Shown here in pieces: positions 37,563 through 49,186 of a DNA stretch of 64,000 nt. Numbering within the stretch: position 1 is the stretch's first letter; each line of letters starts with the position of its first letter. The stretch is from Atherix ibis (Eukaryota; Arthropoda; Insecta; Diptera; Athericidae): assembly GCA_958298945.1 (NCBI GenBank), contig OY282609.1, forward strand, positions 67,800,220 to 67,864,219, written 5' to 3'. A program made the position numbers and the translations under genes. Under the pieces are notes generated by a model that worked only from the letters and a program-made list of their open reading frames with translations, was not told the origin of the DNA and did not search any database.

Positions 37563-39818
37563 AATAGAGGATTTGCCTTTCGGTATTATTGGTTTCACAA
37601 AAATATCAGTAGTTATTTTATATGTTCTTACTTTTTTAGTGGTGATCAACCCTATTAGAAGATGTCAGCAGCAGGCTATCAAATTAATTCCCTTAGAAAT
37701 ATGTGCAGAGAAAATCAAGACCATTACTATAAATGCTACTAAGAATAATTCTGTATTATCCAATTGCCATAATTTGAAATGATCACAGTGCATTACAATA
37801 AAAGGAAATATGCCACCGATACTCCGATTATATTGAAGGACTCAAAATCTGTGCAGTAATCATAACAAGATTGTGACGGTTCTTGATTTAATCCAATTCT
37901 GTCCAAAAGCAGATTTCTTAGATATCATCCAAAAAGCGTTAAGATATGATCCTTGTTAATGTAGTTGAATTCCTTTGGGAAAAATTGCATAGAAAAAGCA
38001 ATGAAAAATCTAAGAGGGAATCAGTAACAGGTCAGGTTTAGGACGATGACAGCAAGTGAGTACTTATGTACGTCATATAAAGGAAGTGGATTTATTTATA
38101 TGGTCTCGTCTCGGACTCTGGTATCAATTTCGTCCCCAATAAAATTTCGCTCAAGTTGAATCCTTGCATGTAGTTTTTGTCTTTTCCCGTTCCATCTAAT
38201 ACTTTTAGCATATTCATATATGGTGTGTTAAAGATTTTACTATTGCCGTCATACTTCATACACATTTGTTCAGAAATTTGTATTTATCCCTGACTGCATA
38301 TTCCATTTGACCTCACGTTATGGTTTATGAAAATATACGAATTTTTTCCATTTTCGTTGTGGACATGACATCTCAGTTAATCGACAGTTCACTTTATCTC
38401 TGTTCTTGGAATAATTCACGAAAGAAATCATTCCTGTTTGTTACAAAAACCATAAACACTGTAGCGAAATGTAAAAATTTCTCACCCTCATGTGATGCCT
38501 TTGAACCAGAGGTGCAATATCACAGAATACGAATATGGTAGAATATGCCGAGATGGGACATAATGGCAATGGATGAGTATGTCTGTAATAGGATGACACT
38601 CTTCTGGCTATCAAATATAATACTTTTACTGTCCTACGCGACTTCATATAAAATTCATAAAATGAATAAAATACTTCCATCTGGACTGGACTAGATGTGA
38701 ATGAATAAAAGCGGAAAGATGAGCTAACGTTGAGCGTTTCTACGATTCGATTTTCTACTTTCTACTAAAAATTGCCACCAACGTGTTTTCTCGAATTGGA
38801 TTTTGTCCCTTTTATATTAATTCTTCTTCCATGTCCCTCTGCAATATCTAATCCTTGTGCTTTTATATCGATTCAATAGAGATTCTGTTATGTTTTTAGT
38901 TGCACATTCAATCGAATAGGTATCGATGCTATTGGAATTTTTGCTACCCTCGTCAAGTACGTTTTCATAGCATTTATTGGCTTCTGGTTTTGTTTTCTAA
39001 CTTACCGATATGACAATTGCCATTATTTGGAAGATGTTCGGATATTTGTGTTTATTTTTTTCTATTCCTGGATATCGTTCGAAATCATGTTGGATAAGCG
39101 AAAATTTTAATCGAATCCAATAAAAATATTTTGTTATTGGTAGAAGATGGTAAAGGTGTTAGTTATATAAAAATCAGAGGAAATATAAAAAAAATTCTAG
39201 ACATAAGTAAGATTGGGTTTGACCACACTTCTGCAGAACTTAACATATTTTTATGATTATGGAAATTTTATTCTCCCAACTTAACTTTAAATAAAATGTT
39301 TCCTAGTGGAAATCTGTTCTAAAAAAAATACATCGTCTACCTTTTCCGACCCTATAAACAAAAACAGTTGAGTAGTATTTTCACTGATGCATATACTTTC
39401 TAGGACCATCGCTATTTACATAAATTTTCTGCACTTTTCTACAATAATTTATGAACGTTTATTCAGATGCTGATTCGTGCATACATGTAAGGATTACAAT
39501 AGTTCTTCTTGCCCTCTCACGAACTGGGCAATGTCTCAAAAGTTTAAGCAATTTACGCCATGAGATTCACATTAAAAGCACGGAAGCATAGCACCGTTAA
39601 ATTAAAAAATATATTCTTCTTGAAAATGGTCAGAGGAAAGTTCTCCTTACTCTCAAGCTTATCTGTAAGGATTATTCTTTGCTGCACTTTCTAATAGAAA
39701 ATTTTACACTAAACTTTGTTTACAAGTTTTGTGTCTGAAAGTATATACAATAAAAAATATGAACATTATTTTTTGTAAAATATTCTTACCTAATTGTAGA
39801 TTTTTTTTTAGTTTATAG
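37563..39818. other. gene-free DNA
   Basis: No coding sequence, RNA gene or transposon was recognised. Short open frames here look like chance. Confidence 0.55.
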
Positions 39819-39948
39819 TACAAGGTGCGTTCAATAAGTCCTTAGAAAATCTAAGAAATTACGTAAGTAGCGGTATCGATAGAAAAGCTGTCAAAATTTC
39901 AGCTCGATCCATAGCGTAGGTCAATTTCTATCGTCGACATCTGCACCT

Positions 39949-41440
39949 GTGTTTGCGACGGTTTACAATTGGGTGAATGAATTTAAACGTGGCCGTTCAT
40001 CCACAAAAGATGAACATCGTTCAGGACGCCCAGTTGAGGTGTCTTCTCCTGAAATCATCGACAAAATCCACGATCTGATTTTGAACGATCGGCGAATTAA
40101 AGTGCGCGAATTAGTTGAGGCCAAGGGCATATCACAAGGTCCAGTCGCTTCAATTTTGCATGAAAAATTGTTTGTGAAAAAATTTCGGCAAGATGGGTGC
40201 CGCGTTTGCTCTCAGAGGAGAATAAGCGCAATCGTGTAGTGGACTCTGAGCCTATGTTGGCACTCTTTCATCGCAATCCTGCCGAATTCCTTCGTCGTGG
40301 ACAAAACCTGGATACACTACTACACTCCAGAAACGAAGAGACAGTCATCACAGTGGATTTTCAAGGGTGAACGGGCTCCGAAGAAGGTAAAAACTGTGCC
40401 ATCGGCCGGCAAGGTGATGGCCACGGTCTTTTGGGATTCGCCGCAGGGCATCATTTTTATCGGCTACTTGGAAAAAGGAAAAACAATAACAGGAGCGTAT
40501 TACGCGTCGTTATTGCAACGGTTGAGCGAGGAAATCAAAGAGAAACACCCCCATCTGAAGAAGAAAAAAATCCTCTTGCATCAGGACAATGCGCGTGTGC
40601 ACACCTGCGCTGTTTCCATGGCCAAAATTGTGGAATTGAGAATGGAATTTTTGCAGCATCCCGCTTATTCACCAGATTTGGCCCCGAGTGACTATTTTCT
40701 TTTGCCCAATCTGAAGAAATGGCTTGGCGGACGACGGTTCACTTCCAACGAGGACGTCATTGCTCAAACGGATGAGCAAGATGGGTGCCGCGTTTGCTCT
40801 CAGAGGAGAATAAGCGCAATCGTGTAGTGGACTCTGAGCCTATGTTGGCACTCTTTCATCGCAATCCTGCCGAATTCCTTCGTCGTGGACAAAACGTGGA
40901 TACACTACTACACTCCAGAAACGAAGAGACAGTCATCACAGTCGATTTTCAAGGGTGAACGGGCTCCGAAGAAGGTAAAAACTGTGCCATCGGCCGGTAA
41001 GGTGATGGCCACGGTCTTTTGGGATTCGCCGCAGGGCATCATTTTTATCGACTACTTGGAAAAAGGAAAAACAATAACAGAAGCGTATTACGCGTCTTTA
41101 TTGCAACGGTTGAGCGAGGAAATCAAAGAGAAACACCCCCATCTGAAAAAGAAAATAATCCTCTTGCATCAGGACAATGCGCGTGTGCACACCTGCGCTG
41201 TTTCCATGGCCAAAATTGTGGAATTGAGAATGGAATTGTTGCAGCATCCCGCTTATTCACCAGATTTGGCCCCGAGTGACTATTTTATTTTCCCCAATCT
41301 AAAGAAATAGCTTGGCGGACGACGGTTCACTTCCAACGAGGACGTCATTGCTCAAACGGATGAGTATCTTGCAGAACTTCCAAAATCCTATTTTTTGGAC
41401 GGGATAAAAATTTTGGAAAAACGGTTGGGAAAGTGTGTAG
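39949..41440 (+). pseudogene. mariner A transposase, broken and partly doubled
   Basis: The order is: FATVYNWVNEFKRGRSSTKD (second half of the N-terminal DNA-binding region); a frame change near 40187; ARWVPRLLSEENKRNRVVDS and NPAEFLRR in frame 0; then a small deletion and return to frame 1 at VVDKTWIHYYTPETK (first Asp 40300-40302). YLEKGKTIT, HQDNARVH (second Asp 40585-40587) and SPDLAPSDYF (third Asp 40690-40692) follow; 34 residues separate the last two. From ARWVP onward everything repeats after 40776. The second copy has TAG in place of the Trp after NLKK (41308-41310), then LGGRRFTSNEDVIAQTDEYL to a ragged C-terminus near 41440. About 50 N-terminal residues are missing. The protein would cut and paste the element at TA sites; this copy is dead. 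Confidence 0.92.
40188..41363 (+). repeat. 588-bp tandem duplication within mariner A
   Basis: 40188-40775 and 40776-41363 align without any gap. I count 13 substitutions (about 2.2%), concentrated in the second half. The period is 588 bp, a multiple of three. The junction (GGATGA next to GCAAGATGG) has at most one or two bases of microhomology. Confidence 0.95.
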
Positions 41441-41550
41441 AATTTTTTTTTTTAAAAAACAGTTTTTTTCCATCTTTTTCTAAGGACTTATTGAACGACC
41501 CTTGTATAAGTCTACAAAAAGTCAAAAATTTTCTCATTGGGGTTTTTGCG

Positions 41551-41775
41551 GAAATTTTTTATTGAAATTTTTTTACTGAAAATTTTTAATGAACATTTTT
41601 ACCAAAACTTTTTACTGTAACTTTTTACTGAAAATTTTTACTCAACATTTTTACTAAAAATTTTTACTGAAAACTTTTACTGAACATTTTTACTGAAAAC
41701 TTTTACTAAAAATTTTAACTGCAAATTTTTAATAAAAATTTCAATTTCAAATTTTTGCCGCATATTTTTACTATA
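41551..41775. repeat. degenerate array, inverted orientation (TTTTTACTGAACA)
   Basis: About fifteen imperfect units of AAATTTTTACTGAA start 46 bp after the right end of mariner A. Same motif family as the large block, opposite orientation. Confidence 0.85.
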
Positions 41776-44700
41776 TTTAAATTTGTATAAAATATTTAAT
41801 CGTTCATTACAATTTATGGTATATCTTATATAACTATTGAAAAAATATCTTTTGTAGTTTTACATAGTCAAAAGAGAGCAAAATATTTCTGTTGATTCCG
41901 CATTTATTCATTTGCATAGAGAATACGTGCCGAATTCTTTTCTATTTTACTCTCCTAGATTTTAATTCAGTATTTATTATAATAAAATTTATAATTTTTT
42001 TTTTTTTATAAACCTGTCGTTATTGGATGTGACTAACCAATAGTTATTTAGTATTAAAATATCATACAATATGAAAGGCTTGGTCTGATATTGATATAGT
42101 TTCGATATGACGACTGCAAATAAATTGAAAATTTAAGTTTGTGGAGCAAATTTGTGCAAAGAATTTATAAATTTCTATTAATTCTATTGGCATAATTTGA
42201 ATAAACTTTGGTGCATTTCTTGTTTTATTTGGAATATTTTTGCGATAAAATTAAGCTACTTTAGTGTTGGGAATTTTGAAAAATAATCTACACCAAAATT
42301 TCAATATGCCCTAAAATGGAGAAATGAAAATTATATTGTAGAAAAAAACTTTACTTCCTCTTTCAGAAAATAACATCATCCTCAATACTTTATTGGTAAT
42401 TTTGAACTAAAAATATGAAACTATAACGATGATGTGCTAGAAGATGATTTAAGTGTTATTGTTTATTTTATAATAAAAATTGAATGTTATAATCTTTGTT
42501 AACAACTTTGACTATCTATAAACTACTTACCAAACCAAATGTTATGGAGGAATGTACACGTATAAGTACATAGAAAACATCTCGACAGAATGCACTTGTA
42601 GAAGGCAGCCCATCAACATCATATCATTTCAAAATTAACCCATCCAACCTTTTAGAAATGGTTAATCTTCTTCTGGGTAGTGTTATTCATCTGGGAAGAC
42701 GTGCAGACAGAATTTGTAAACATAATCCATGGATCGATGCCGATCTAGACCTGAATCTGTTTACAGCTGTTTTTATTCATATGCTCCAAACACATAAAAT
42801 ATGAGTGCGTTGATTTATGATCTGACAGGGGCACCTGGTTATCTTAATTTCAAAATCATATCATTAATTAGATCATTAAGATGAAAATTAGACGATATTC
42901 AGTGAATGTTAGGTGAATATGTCAGCTCGGTTGTATGTATGTTTAGCTTTTTCCAATTTGTGTAAATAAATCCATTTTCAAAATTGACTAAAACGAAAAA
43001 AATATACCAAATTATACAGGAACAGAACGGGGGAGGCAAATATTTTGTTCATAGAAAATATTTTCTTTATACAACAGAAATTTTAAATAATCCAAATCGA
43101 GTAAAATGATGCAGTTAAATACAAAATATTATTTTTTTGGGAGCAAATGGATTCAAACGTAACCAAATAAATAATGTGTCCTGTATGGGAGTAGAATTAT
43201 GCCAATTAATGACAGATATATGTGCGTGGGTGGTATAATTTTTTTGAAAATTTCAGTTTCACCTTACATTGTATGGAGATTTCTATACCAGCTGGTATAC
43301 ATTTCGGAAACAATTTGCAATAATTTCGAAATTCATATATGTACTTTAATCGATGAAATTTTACTTCTATAATTAAGAAAAACACCAAATATTATTCAAA
43401 GTAATTTTTTGCTTTATAGAACAAATTTGATTTCTATAGAATTAACAAAACATTCCAAGACCTTTGATGATTTTCTAATACTAGTAACAATAATTTTTTT
43501 GTAAAAAAAAAGAAACATTTCTCCAAGTTAAAATATTTTAGATTGCATGTAATCTTAATCTTCAAAAACTGAATTCCTATCCCAGTTTCCTCAAGAGATA
43601 ATTTTATAAGAAAACTAGCAATTATTATTATTTGTACTTTTCTTTTGAAAAAATTAATTTATTTGGGTTAATATAATTTTTTGAAACAATTTAATTAGTT
43701 TAGCATCAGTTAAAAAATTATATTGCCTAATTTTTTAAAACAAAAAGTTTCACAAATAATATAACAAAAAGAAATCGAGCAAACATTTTCGAAGAGCACA
43801 GTTAATACGAGTATATACAACCCCTTTTATTCAAAATCATAGTAAGTCAAATGATTAACATCCACAATATTGTACAAAGTCAGAATAAACCTAACACAAT
43901 TGTTGGATAAAAATTAATACCATCCCCTAAGACTATTTGTTAGATGCAAATTCATATCGAATCAAAATTAATGATTTGAAAAATTACCCTCAAATTATGT
44001 GGCGTCCGTTGAATATTTTTTGCATATTAAATATGGTCCGCTTGGACTAAAATCGACAGAGGGATGAACTTTTAAAAACCGAATAGAATTTAGTTCTTGT
44101 TTTAAATTATGGAATACTTCAAATATAAAGAAGGGATAGAAATGGAAGGTCAGAGATAGAATAGAAAGAAACGATTAAGAAGAAAGAGAATTTCATCATT
44201 TCTGAATAATAGTCAAACTACCATATTCGTCGGAGTGGTTTTCATTCGTAAGAAAAAAGGGGTAAATATATGTTTACCCTTTAGGCACATCTAATCTTAC
44301 TAATACAAAAATAGAAAAATTTCTCTATAAAGTTGGATTTTTTTTTAACTAATACAGAAACCTAGTTTTTAGCCTACACTAAAATATAAGAAAAGGACGA
44401 ATTTGAATGATTTTTTGATCCATTAAACAATTTTCCAGTTTTATCTCTTTCAGTATTTTGTATTTTTATGATTCATAACTTCAATGTTTGGCTTTCCTTT
44501 CCAAAATAGTTCTAGTTCGAACTTTATTCTCTATTCTATCATAAAATTGTAAATCAATTTATTTTCTATAAGATTTAGTTTAGTTTTTAAGATATCGTTT
44601 ATCTCCAAATCTATTTTAAAAATTATTCATGCTAAACGTTTTTATAAATCATTTTAATACAACTCGTTCTTAACTATTAACTTCTTGATTAAAATTGTCA

Positions 44701-46080
44701 TATTTTAAAAATATGTAAATTTATTTTTAAAAAAAGGAGAAAATCCTTCAACTAATTCAAAACTTTTCTAAACCAAATATAGCAGAAATAATCAAGTCCT
44801 TATGTTTCGACAACTTATCTTCCATTTTATAAAAGAAAATATTATTATCAAAATGATTAAAAGGAAAAGGATCAAAAACCAAGAAGGATATTAAGTTTTT
44901 GTGAAACAAGAATGCACAAATAGAGTCCATTTATAAGATAGAGTTTTCCAATTAAAGTTTATCTCTTGTTCTAAATTACCGGTTACATGCTTTGGCGCCT
45001 TTTCGCCCCCGAAAAAAAAAAACTTTCGACAAGACAAAATGACCAAAGTGAACTAAGGGGAATAATTCAAAGAAACCTAAAAGGAAGAAAATTGCTCATC
45101 CTTTTTGAGTTAATTTTGAAGAATTTTTTTTGTATGTTTTCGTTTTCAGTTGATTTAGAGGTAGCTAAAAAATATTTTCCTATTTAATATTAAATTCACA
45201 GATTTCTGCGATAAAATATTAAAGAAGTTATTAACAATTATTTGTAAAAAAAAATCTACTTTTTTATGATACCAAAGAATTTTGGTAAAAAAATTGCACC
45301 TTATTGTCAAAAAAGCTATATTATAATTATATAAATTTTTCGTAATTAATATTTATGAAAAATAAAATTTGAAAACATTTAAAAATAACAATTTAAAACC
45401 CTAATAATTTACCAAGTCTCAAGGGTTCGAAAAAAATATTTCCTACTAATTTGTAGTCAAAGTTTTTTTGTTAATTTCTGATCTTAGTTAAAAAGCCATC
45501 GTGTAGCGTCACGACCATGAGTCCGTTTGGCGAGTCCATGTTTCGTATATGTTAGCATTTTAAGCTCGTCGTTTTTAGTGTGGTATAATCAATTCGAATT
45601 TTGAAGAGTTTCCTTGCCTAGTATTTTGTTGATTAGAATATCATTGGTGATTAAAATCCTCCGGTAATCAGCGGAAGAAAGAGTTTTCTACGTCCATTGA
45701 TCAGTGAACTCCATAAGCCAGATCAGCCAACTTCATTCCTCCATTTTTTTCTCACCGGATCATTTTACGATCCACGAATAGCTACAAGATCTGAGGTTGA
45801 TCACATTCTGGGATGCCGTCCTAATTGCTCAGAACTCTCTTCATGGAAACGAGAGCTTTAAGATATAATAATCTTATTGTATAGTTCACCTTTGTATTTC
45901 CAATAAACTGAATAATAGTAAAATATGTAATATGTTTTCTATAACTAGATTGATCTATACTCACCTTACTGTACTTGCTAAGTAATATTAATACAGCTTC
46001 TAATTTTCTTGACTATAAGCCTTGGACTTTATAATTCATATTAAAATTTAAGAAAACTGAAACTCCCAATAAGATCGGTG
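41776..46080. other. gene-free A+T-rich DNA
   Basis: No gene was recognised. 45490-45860 is distinctly less A+T-rich and is followed by a possible AATAAA at about 45902. I see no terminal repeat, primer site or reading frame that would identify it. Confidence 0.55.
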
Positions 46081-46082
46081 TA

Positions 46083-47323
46083 TAACTTAAAAATGCGGGA
46101 TTTTTATCAAACTTTGAGTGTTTATTTTGAAAAATTGTTACAACATATTTTATTCAAAGTATTGTCCATCGGAAGCCACTACTTTTTCCCATCTTTCTGG
46201 CAACATATGGATTCCACGCCAAAAAAACTGCTCCGGTTTTGAGGCCAAGAATGAATCGAGCCAATTTTTGATGCCCTGTTCTGAATTGAAGCGTATTCCG
46301 GTGAGGGCGTTTTGCGTGGATCTAAACAAATGGTAGTCGGACGGGGCAAGGTCCGGGCTATAAGGCGGGTGAGGCAAAATTTCCCAGCCACTGTTTTCTA
46401 AATAATTTTTAACCGGTCTTGCAACATGAGGCCGAGCGTTGTCATGATGGAAAATTATGGCTTCGTGTCTGGTCGCATATTCCGGGCGTTTTTCGGCCAA
46501 TGCTCGCTTCAAACGGATTAATTGTGTTCGGTAGAGGTCGCCTGTGATCGTCTGGCCCGATTTCAATAGCTCATAATAGATCACACCCCTCTGATCCCCC
46601 CAAATACAGAGCATTACCTTGGCGCCATGGATATTTGGCTTTGGCGTTGATTTGGCTGGTTGGCCCGGCTTCACATCCGATTTTTTGCTCTTTGGGTTGT
46701 CGTAATGAATCCATTTTTCGTCGCCAGTAATGATTCAATTCAAAAACGACTTCTTTTTCTGCCGTTCAAGCAGCATTTCGGACATGCAAAATCGCCTTTC
46801 AACGTCTCTCGGCTTCAATTCATATGGGACCCAATTTCCTTGCTTTTGGATGAATCCTGCTGCTTTCAAACGTTTTGAAATGGCTGTTTGAGTGACTCCC
46901 AATGATTTTGCAATTTCTTCTTGAGTTCGACAACAGTCTTCGTCGAGTAATGCCTCCAAATCTTCATCTTCAAACTTTTTTGGCTGACCTGGTCATTCTT
47001 TGTCTTCCGTGTCAAAATCACCACTTCTGAACCGCACAAACCATCTCTCGCACGTCGAAATCGTTGGAACATTAAGCTTCAGTGAGCAATCGATGTGCTT
47101 CAGCTGCACTTTTTTTCAAATTGAAGAAGTTCCCGCAAATGGGACTTTTTTGGTACGAAATTGGACATTTGTGAAGCAAAAAAAAACTGTTGTTTACACT
47201 ATTCCGTTCAATGACTAATCGAGAATGAATAACAGATGTTTAACCTCCAAAATGCCATATGAGTTATTATTAACACAAACTATGTGTTATGCCATTTGTT
47301 GTCAATCCCGCATTTTTAAGTTA
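46083..47323 (-). mobile_element. mariner B (DD34D), complete with intact inverted ends
   Basis: The ends TAACTTAAAAATGCGGGATT (46083 on) and its inverse (ending 47323) agree perfectly over about 20 bp and are flanked by TA (46081-46082 and 47324-47325). The length of 1241 bp is normal for a mariner, and the transposase frame on the minus strand covers almost the whole interior. Confidence 0.95.
46150..47168 (-). pseudogene. mariner B transposase, full length with two nonsense codons and a frameshift
   Basis: The start ATG (47168-47166) gives MSNFVPKKSHLRELLQFEKK. A frameshift lies between about 47040 and 47110. The helix-turn-helix follows (TQEEIAKSLGVTQTAISKRL), then WVPYELKPRDVERR. The catalytic part has ITGDEKWIHYDNP (first Asp), FHHDNARPH (second) and PPYSPDLAPSDYHLF (third, 34 residues later), ending SDGQYFE and TAA at 46150. 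In-frame TGA occurs at 46995-46993 (within DKE*PGQPKK) and 46737-46735 (FLN*IITGDEKW). At both sites the family usually has Arg, so CGA to TGA decay is likely. About 339 codons matches the family length. Three lesions silence it, while the catalytic triad is intact. Confidence 0.93.
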
Positions 47324-47325
47324 TA

Positions 47326-49056
47326 CACCCAATATTCAATTCTATGCAACAATACACCAATTAAAGCTATACATGATAATTGTGCCAAACTTAAAGATAC
47401 AAAACTAACTAAATATAAATTTATAAAAACCTATTTTTTTCTGATACCTACAGTTGGTCAACCAAATATCTTCTATGAAAACAATTCCCCAAATATTTGG
47501 TATTCTTAACATCTGTTAATTTTCCATTCATACTATCAAGATAATACTCGAATGGTACGACTTGAGTTAAAGATATTCAACAGAAAATAATGGATATCAA
47601 AGAATAGCAATAAAATATAAAAAATATTTTTGCCAACCAAACCATATTGTTATAAGAAAATGTCTTAAAGAAAAAAATTATTCCAAATCATATATAAATG
47701 TGAATGTGAATAAAGATGAAATTATCGAAAGTCAACATCAAAATCATGTACCTACGGTCATAGTCGGTCATAGTCGGCACTTTTTTGCAGTGACCAAAAT
47801 TTTCATCATTCGGTATTTATTTTGTCAAGAAAAATTTCCAGATCACGAATAGTAGTCCAAATCTCGAGTGTAATCGAATGCCAAATGGTCAAGATTCTTC
47901 CACTTGCAACATAATCTATCCAGTCCCCCTTTTCGAACACATATCCTTCCATCAGCACAATAAAACATCAATTCTATATTTTACCCTTCTCTAATCTCCA
48001 TCCCTGTTTCATACAAATCTTAAAGCAAAAGTATGAATTATCGAAACGTGAATGAATATTATTATACTCCATAAAATATTGGCTATATTTACCTCCGCAC
48101 GTATAATACGAGTAGTTATAATAGAAAAAAGAACATTCAAAACGACTGCATATCGAAGTGTATTGAATATGATCCGAAAATGTATTATATTATTGGCTTC
48201 CCCCAAAATTTTCTTCTAAGGTCCATAAAAATCCATTACAACATCATAAAAATCTATTATGATGAAATATGGCCCAATAAAGTATGACCGATTGGTGGTT
48301 TTGCTGATGTTGCTTCCATTACTTCATCTTCTACAGAATTTTTTTCTCCATTTCAGACGATAGCCATCAACCCCATATACTAGCTTCTACCTTTTACCAC
48401 TTTATACCACCTTCTTCTTTAAGCCACTGACTTACAAATATGAAATTTCTTTCCAGACTAAGAAATGGAATAACGAATGATGGTCTTTTCTGTCTATACT
48501 CTCTTGACGATTGCCAGCTTGCTGCAGTTTACGTAAATTGTTATCAATTTACAGACCTGAATCCATACATTGACAATTGATCTAACATAGAAATGAATCA
48601 ATATATCTCAATAGATACGAGTACGTAGACAAATTATTGAAAATTGTAATATTTCTGCGTTCATCTTTCTTAATCTTTTCAATTTTTTCCTTTAAATTTA
48701 TTGCTTTTTTATCTGATAAGTATCGAATTAAGGTTTTTTTGGAAATATTATAAAATTGCACATAGTAAAAAATATATTTTTCTGCTAATAGTAATAGAAA
48801 TATTCAAAATAAAATTAATTTACTTGATATGAAGAAGCATGTAAAAATTGATAGAATAAGTACCCTAATTTTACCAATCTTTAGTTCGAATACAGCTAGT
48901 ATTTAGACGGAATGCGCTTTAGTTGTCGTTGTGGCAGTTAGAACTTAAGCTTCAGGACAAAGGCTACTACAAATGCAATTAAAAAAAACTTGTTTTTCGT
49001 GTCCTGATGTAGTGAAACCAGGAAGTTTCTGTCTGCTTTGCAGTAGTCTTGAATTC
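47326..49056. other. gene-free A+T-rich DNA
   Basis: Nothing was recognised apart from a short direct repeat of CGGTCATAGT at about 47757-47778. Confidence 0.6.
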
Positions 49057-49069
49057 AAATCCAGCTAGT
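49057..49069. repeat. target-site duplication, left copy, of the Jockey-type LINE
   Basis: AAATCCAGCTAGT here equals 50870-50882, which follows the A-rich tail of the element. Confidence 0.85.
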
Positions 49070-49077
49070 TCAAATTT

Positions 49078-49186
49078 TGTCCTTGTTGATGTTGCTGTTG
49101 TGGCTGCTGTAGTTGTTGATGTTGCTGCTGCTGCTGTTGCTGTGTCTAGTGTTATTGTTGCTGTTGTTGTTGTCGGTGTTTAGGTT
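49078..49186. repeat. TTG/CTG-rich leader at the 5' junction of the Jockey-type LINE
   Basis: About 100 bp of irregular TTG, CTG and GAT trinucleotides stand between the left target duplication and the first codon of recognisable LINE sequence (GAC ACC TGG GCC at 49187, preceded by an in-frame TAG). Jockey ORF2 normally has endonuclease-to-RT linker coding sequence here, so this is foreign to the element or a later expansion. Confidence 0.7.

Larger units (their letters stand above)
39821..41504 (+). mobile_element. mariner A (DD34D), full ends, internally duplicated
   Basis: The left end CAAGGTGCGTTCAATAAGTC (39821 on) and the right end, read on the opposite strand CAAGGGTCGTTCAATAAGTC (41504 backwards), match at about 27 of 29 positions and are flanked by TA at 39819-39820 and 41505-41506. 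This is the TA target duplication of the Tc1/mariner superfamily. The length is 1684 bp. Removing the 588-bp internal duplication leaves about 1.1 kb against about 1.3 kb for a complete mariner, the shortfall being an N-terminal deletion and smaller gaps. Confidence 0.95.

Noticed and set aside
45490..45930. Solo LTR of a retrotransposon
   Set aside because: No convincing TG...CA ends, target duplication or second copy; kept only as an unexplained G+C-enriched island.
49078..49186. Polyglutamine-coding CAG repeat of a host gene
   Set aside because: The repeat is irregular, interrupted by stops, and enclosed by the target duplication of a LINE.
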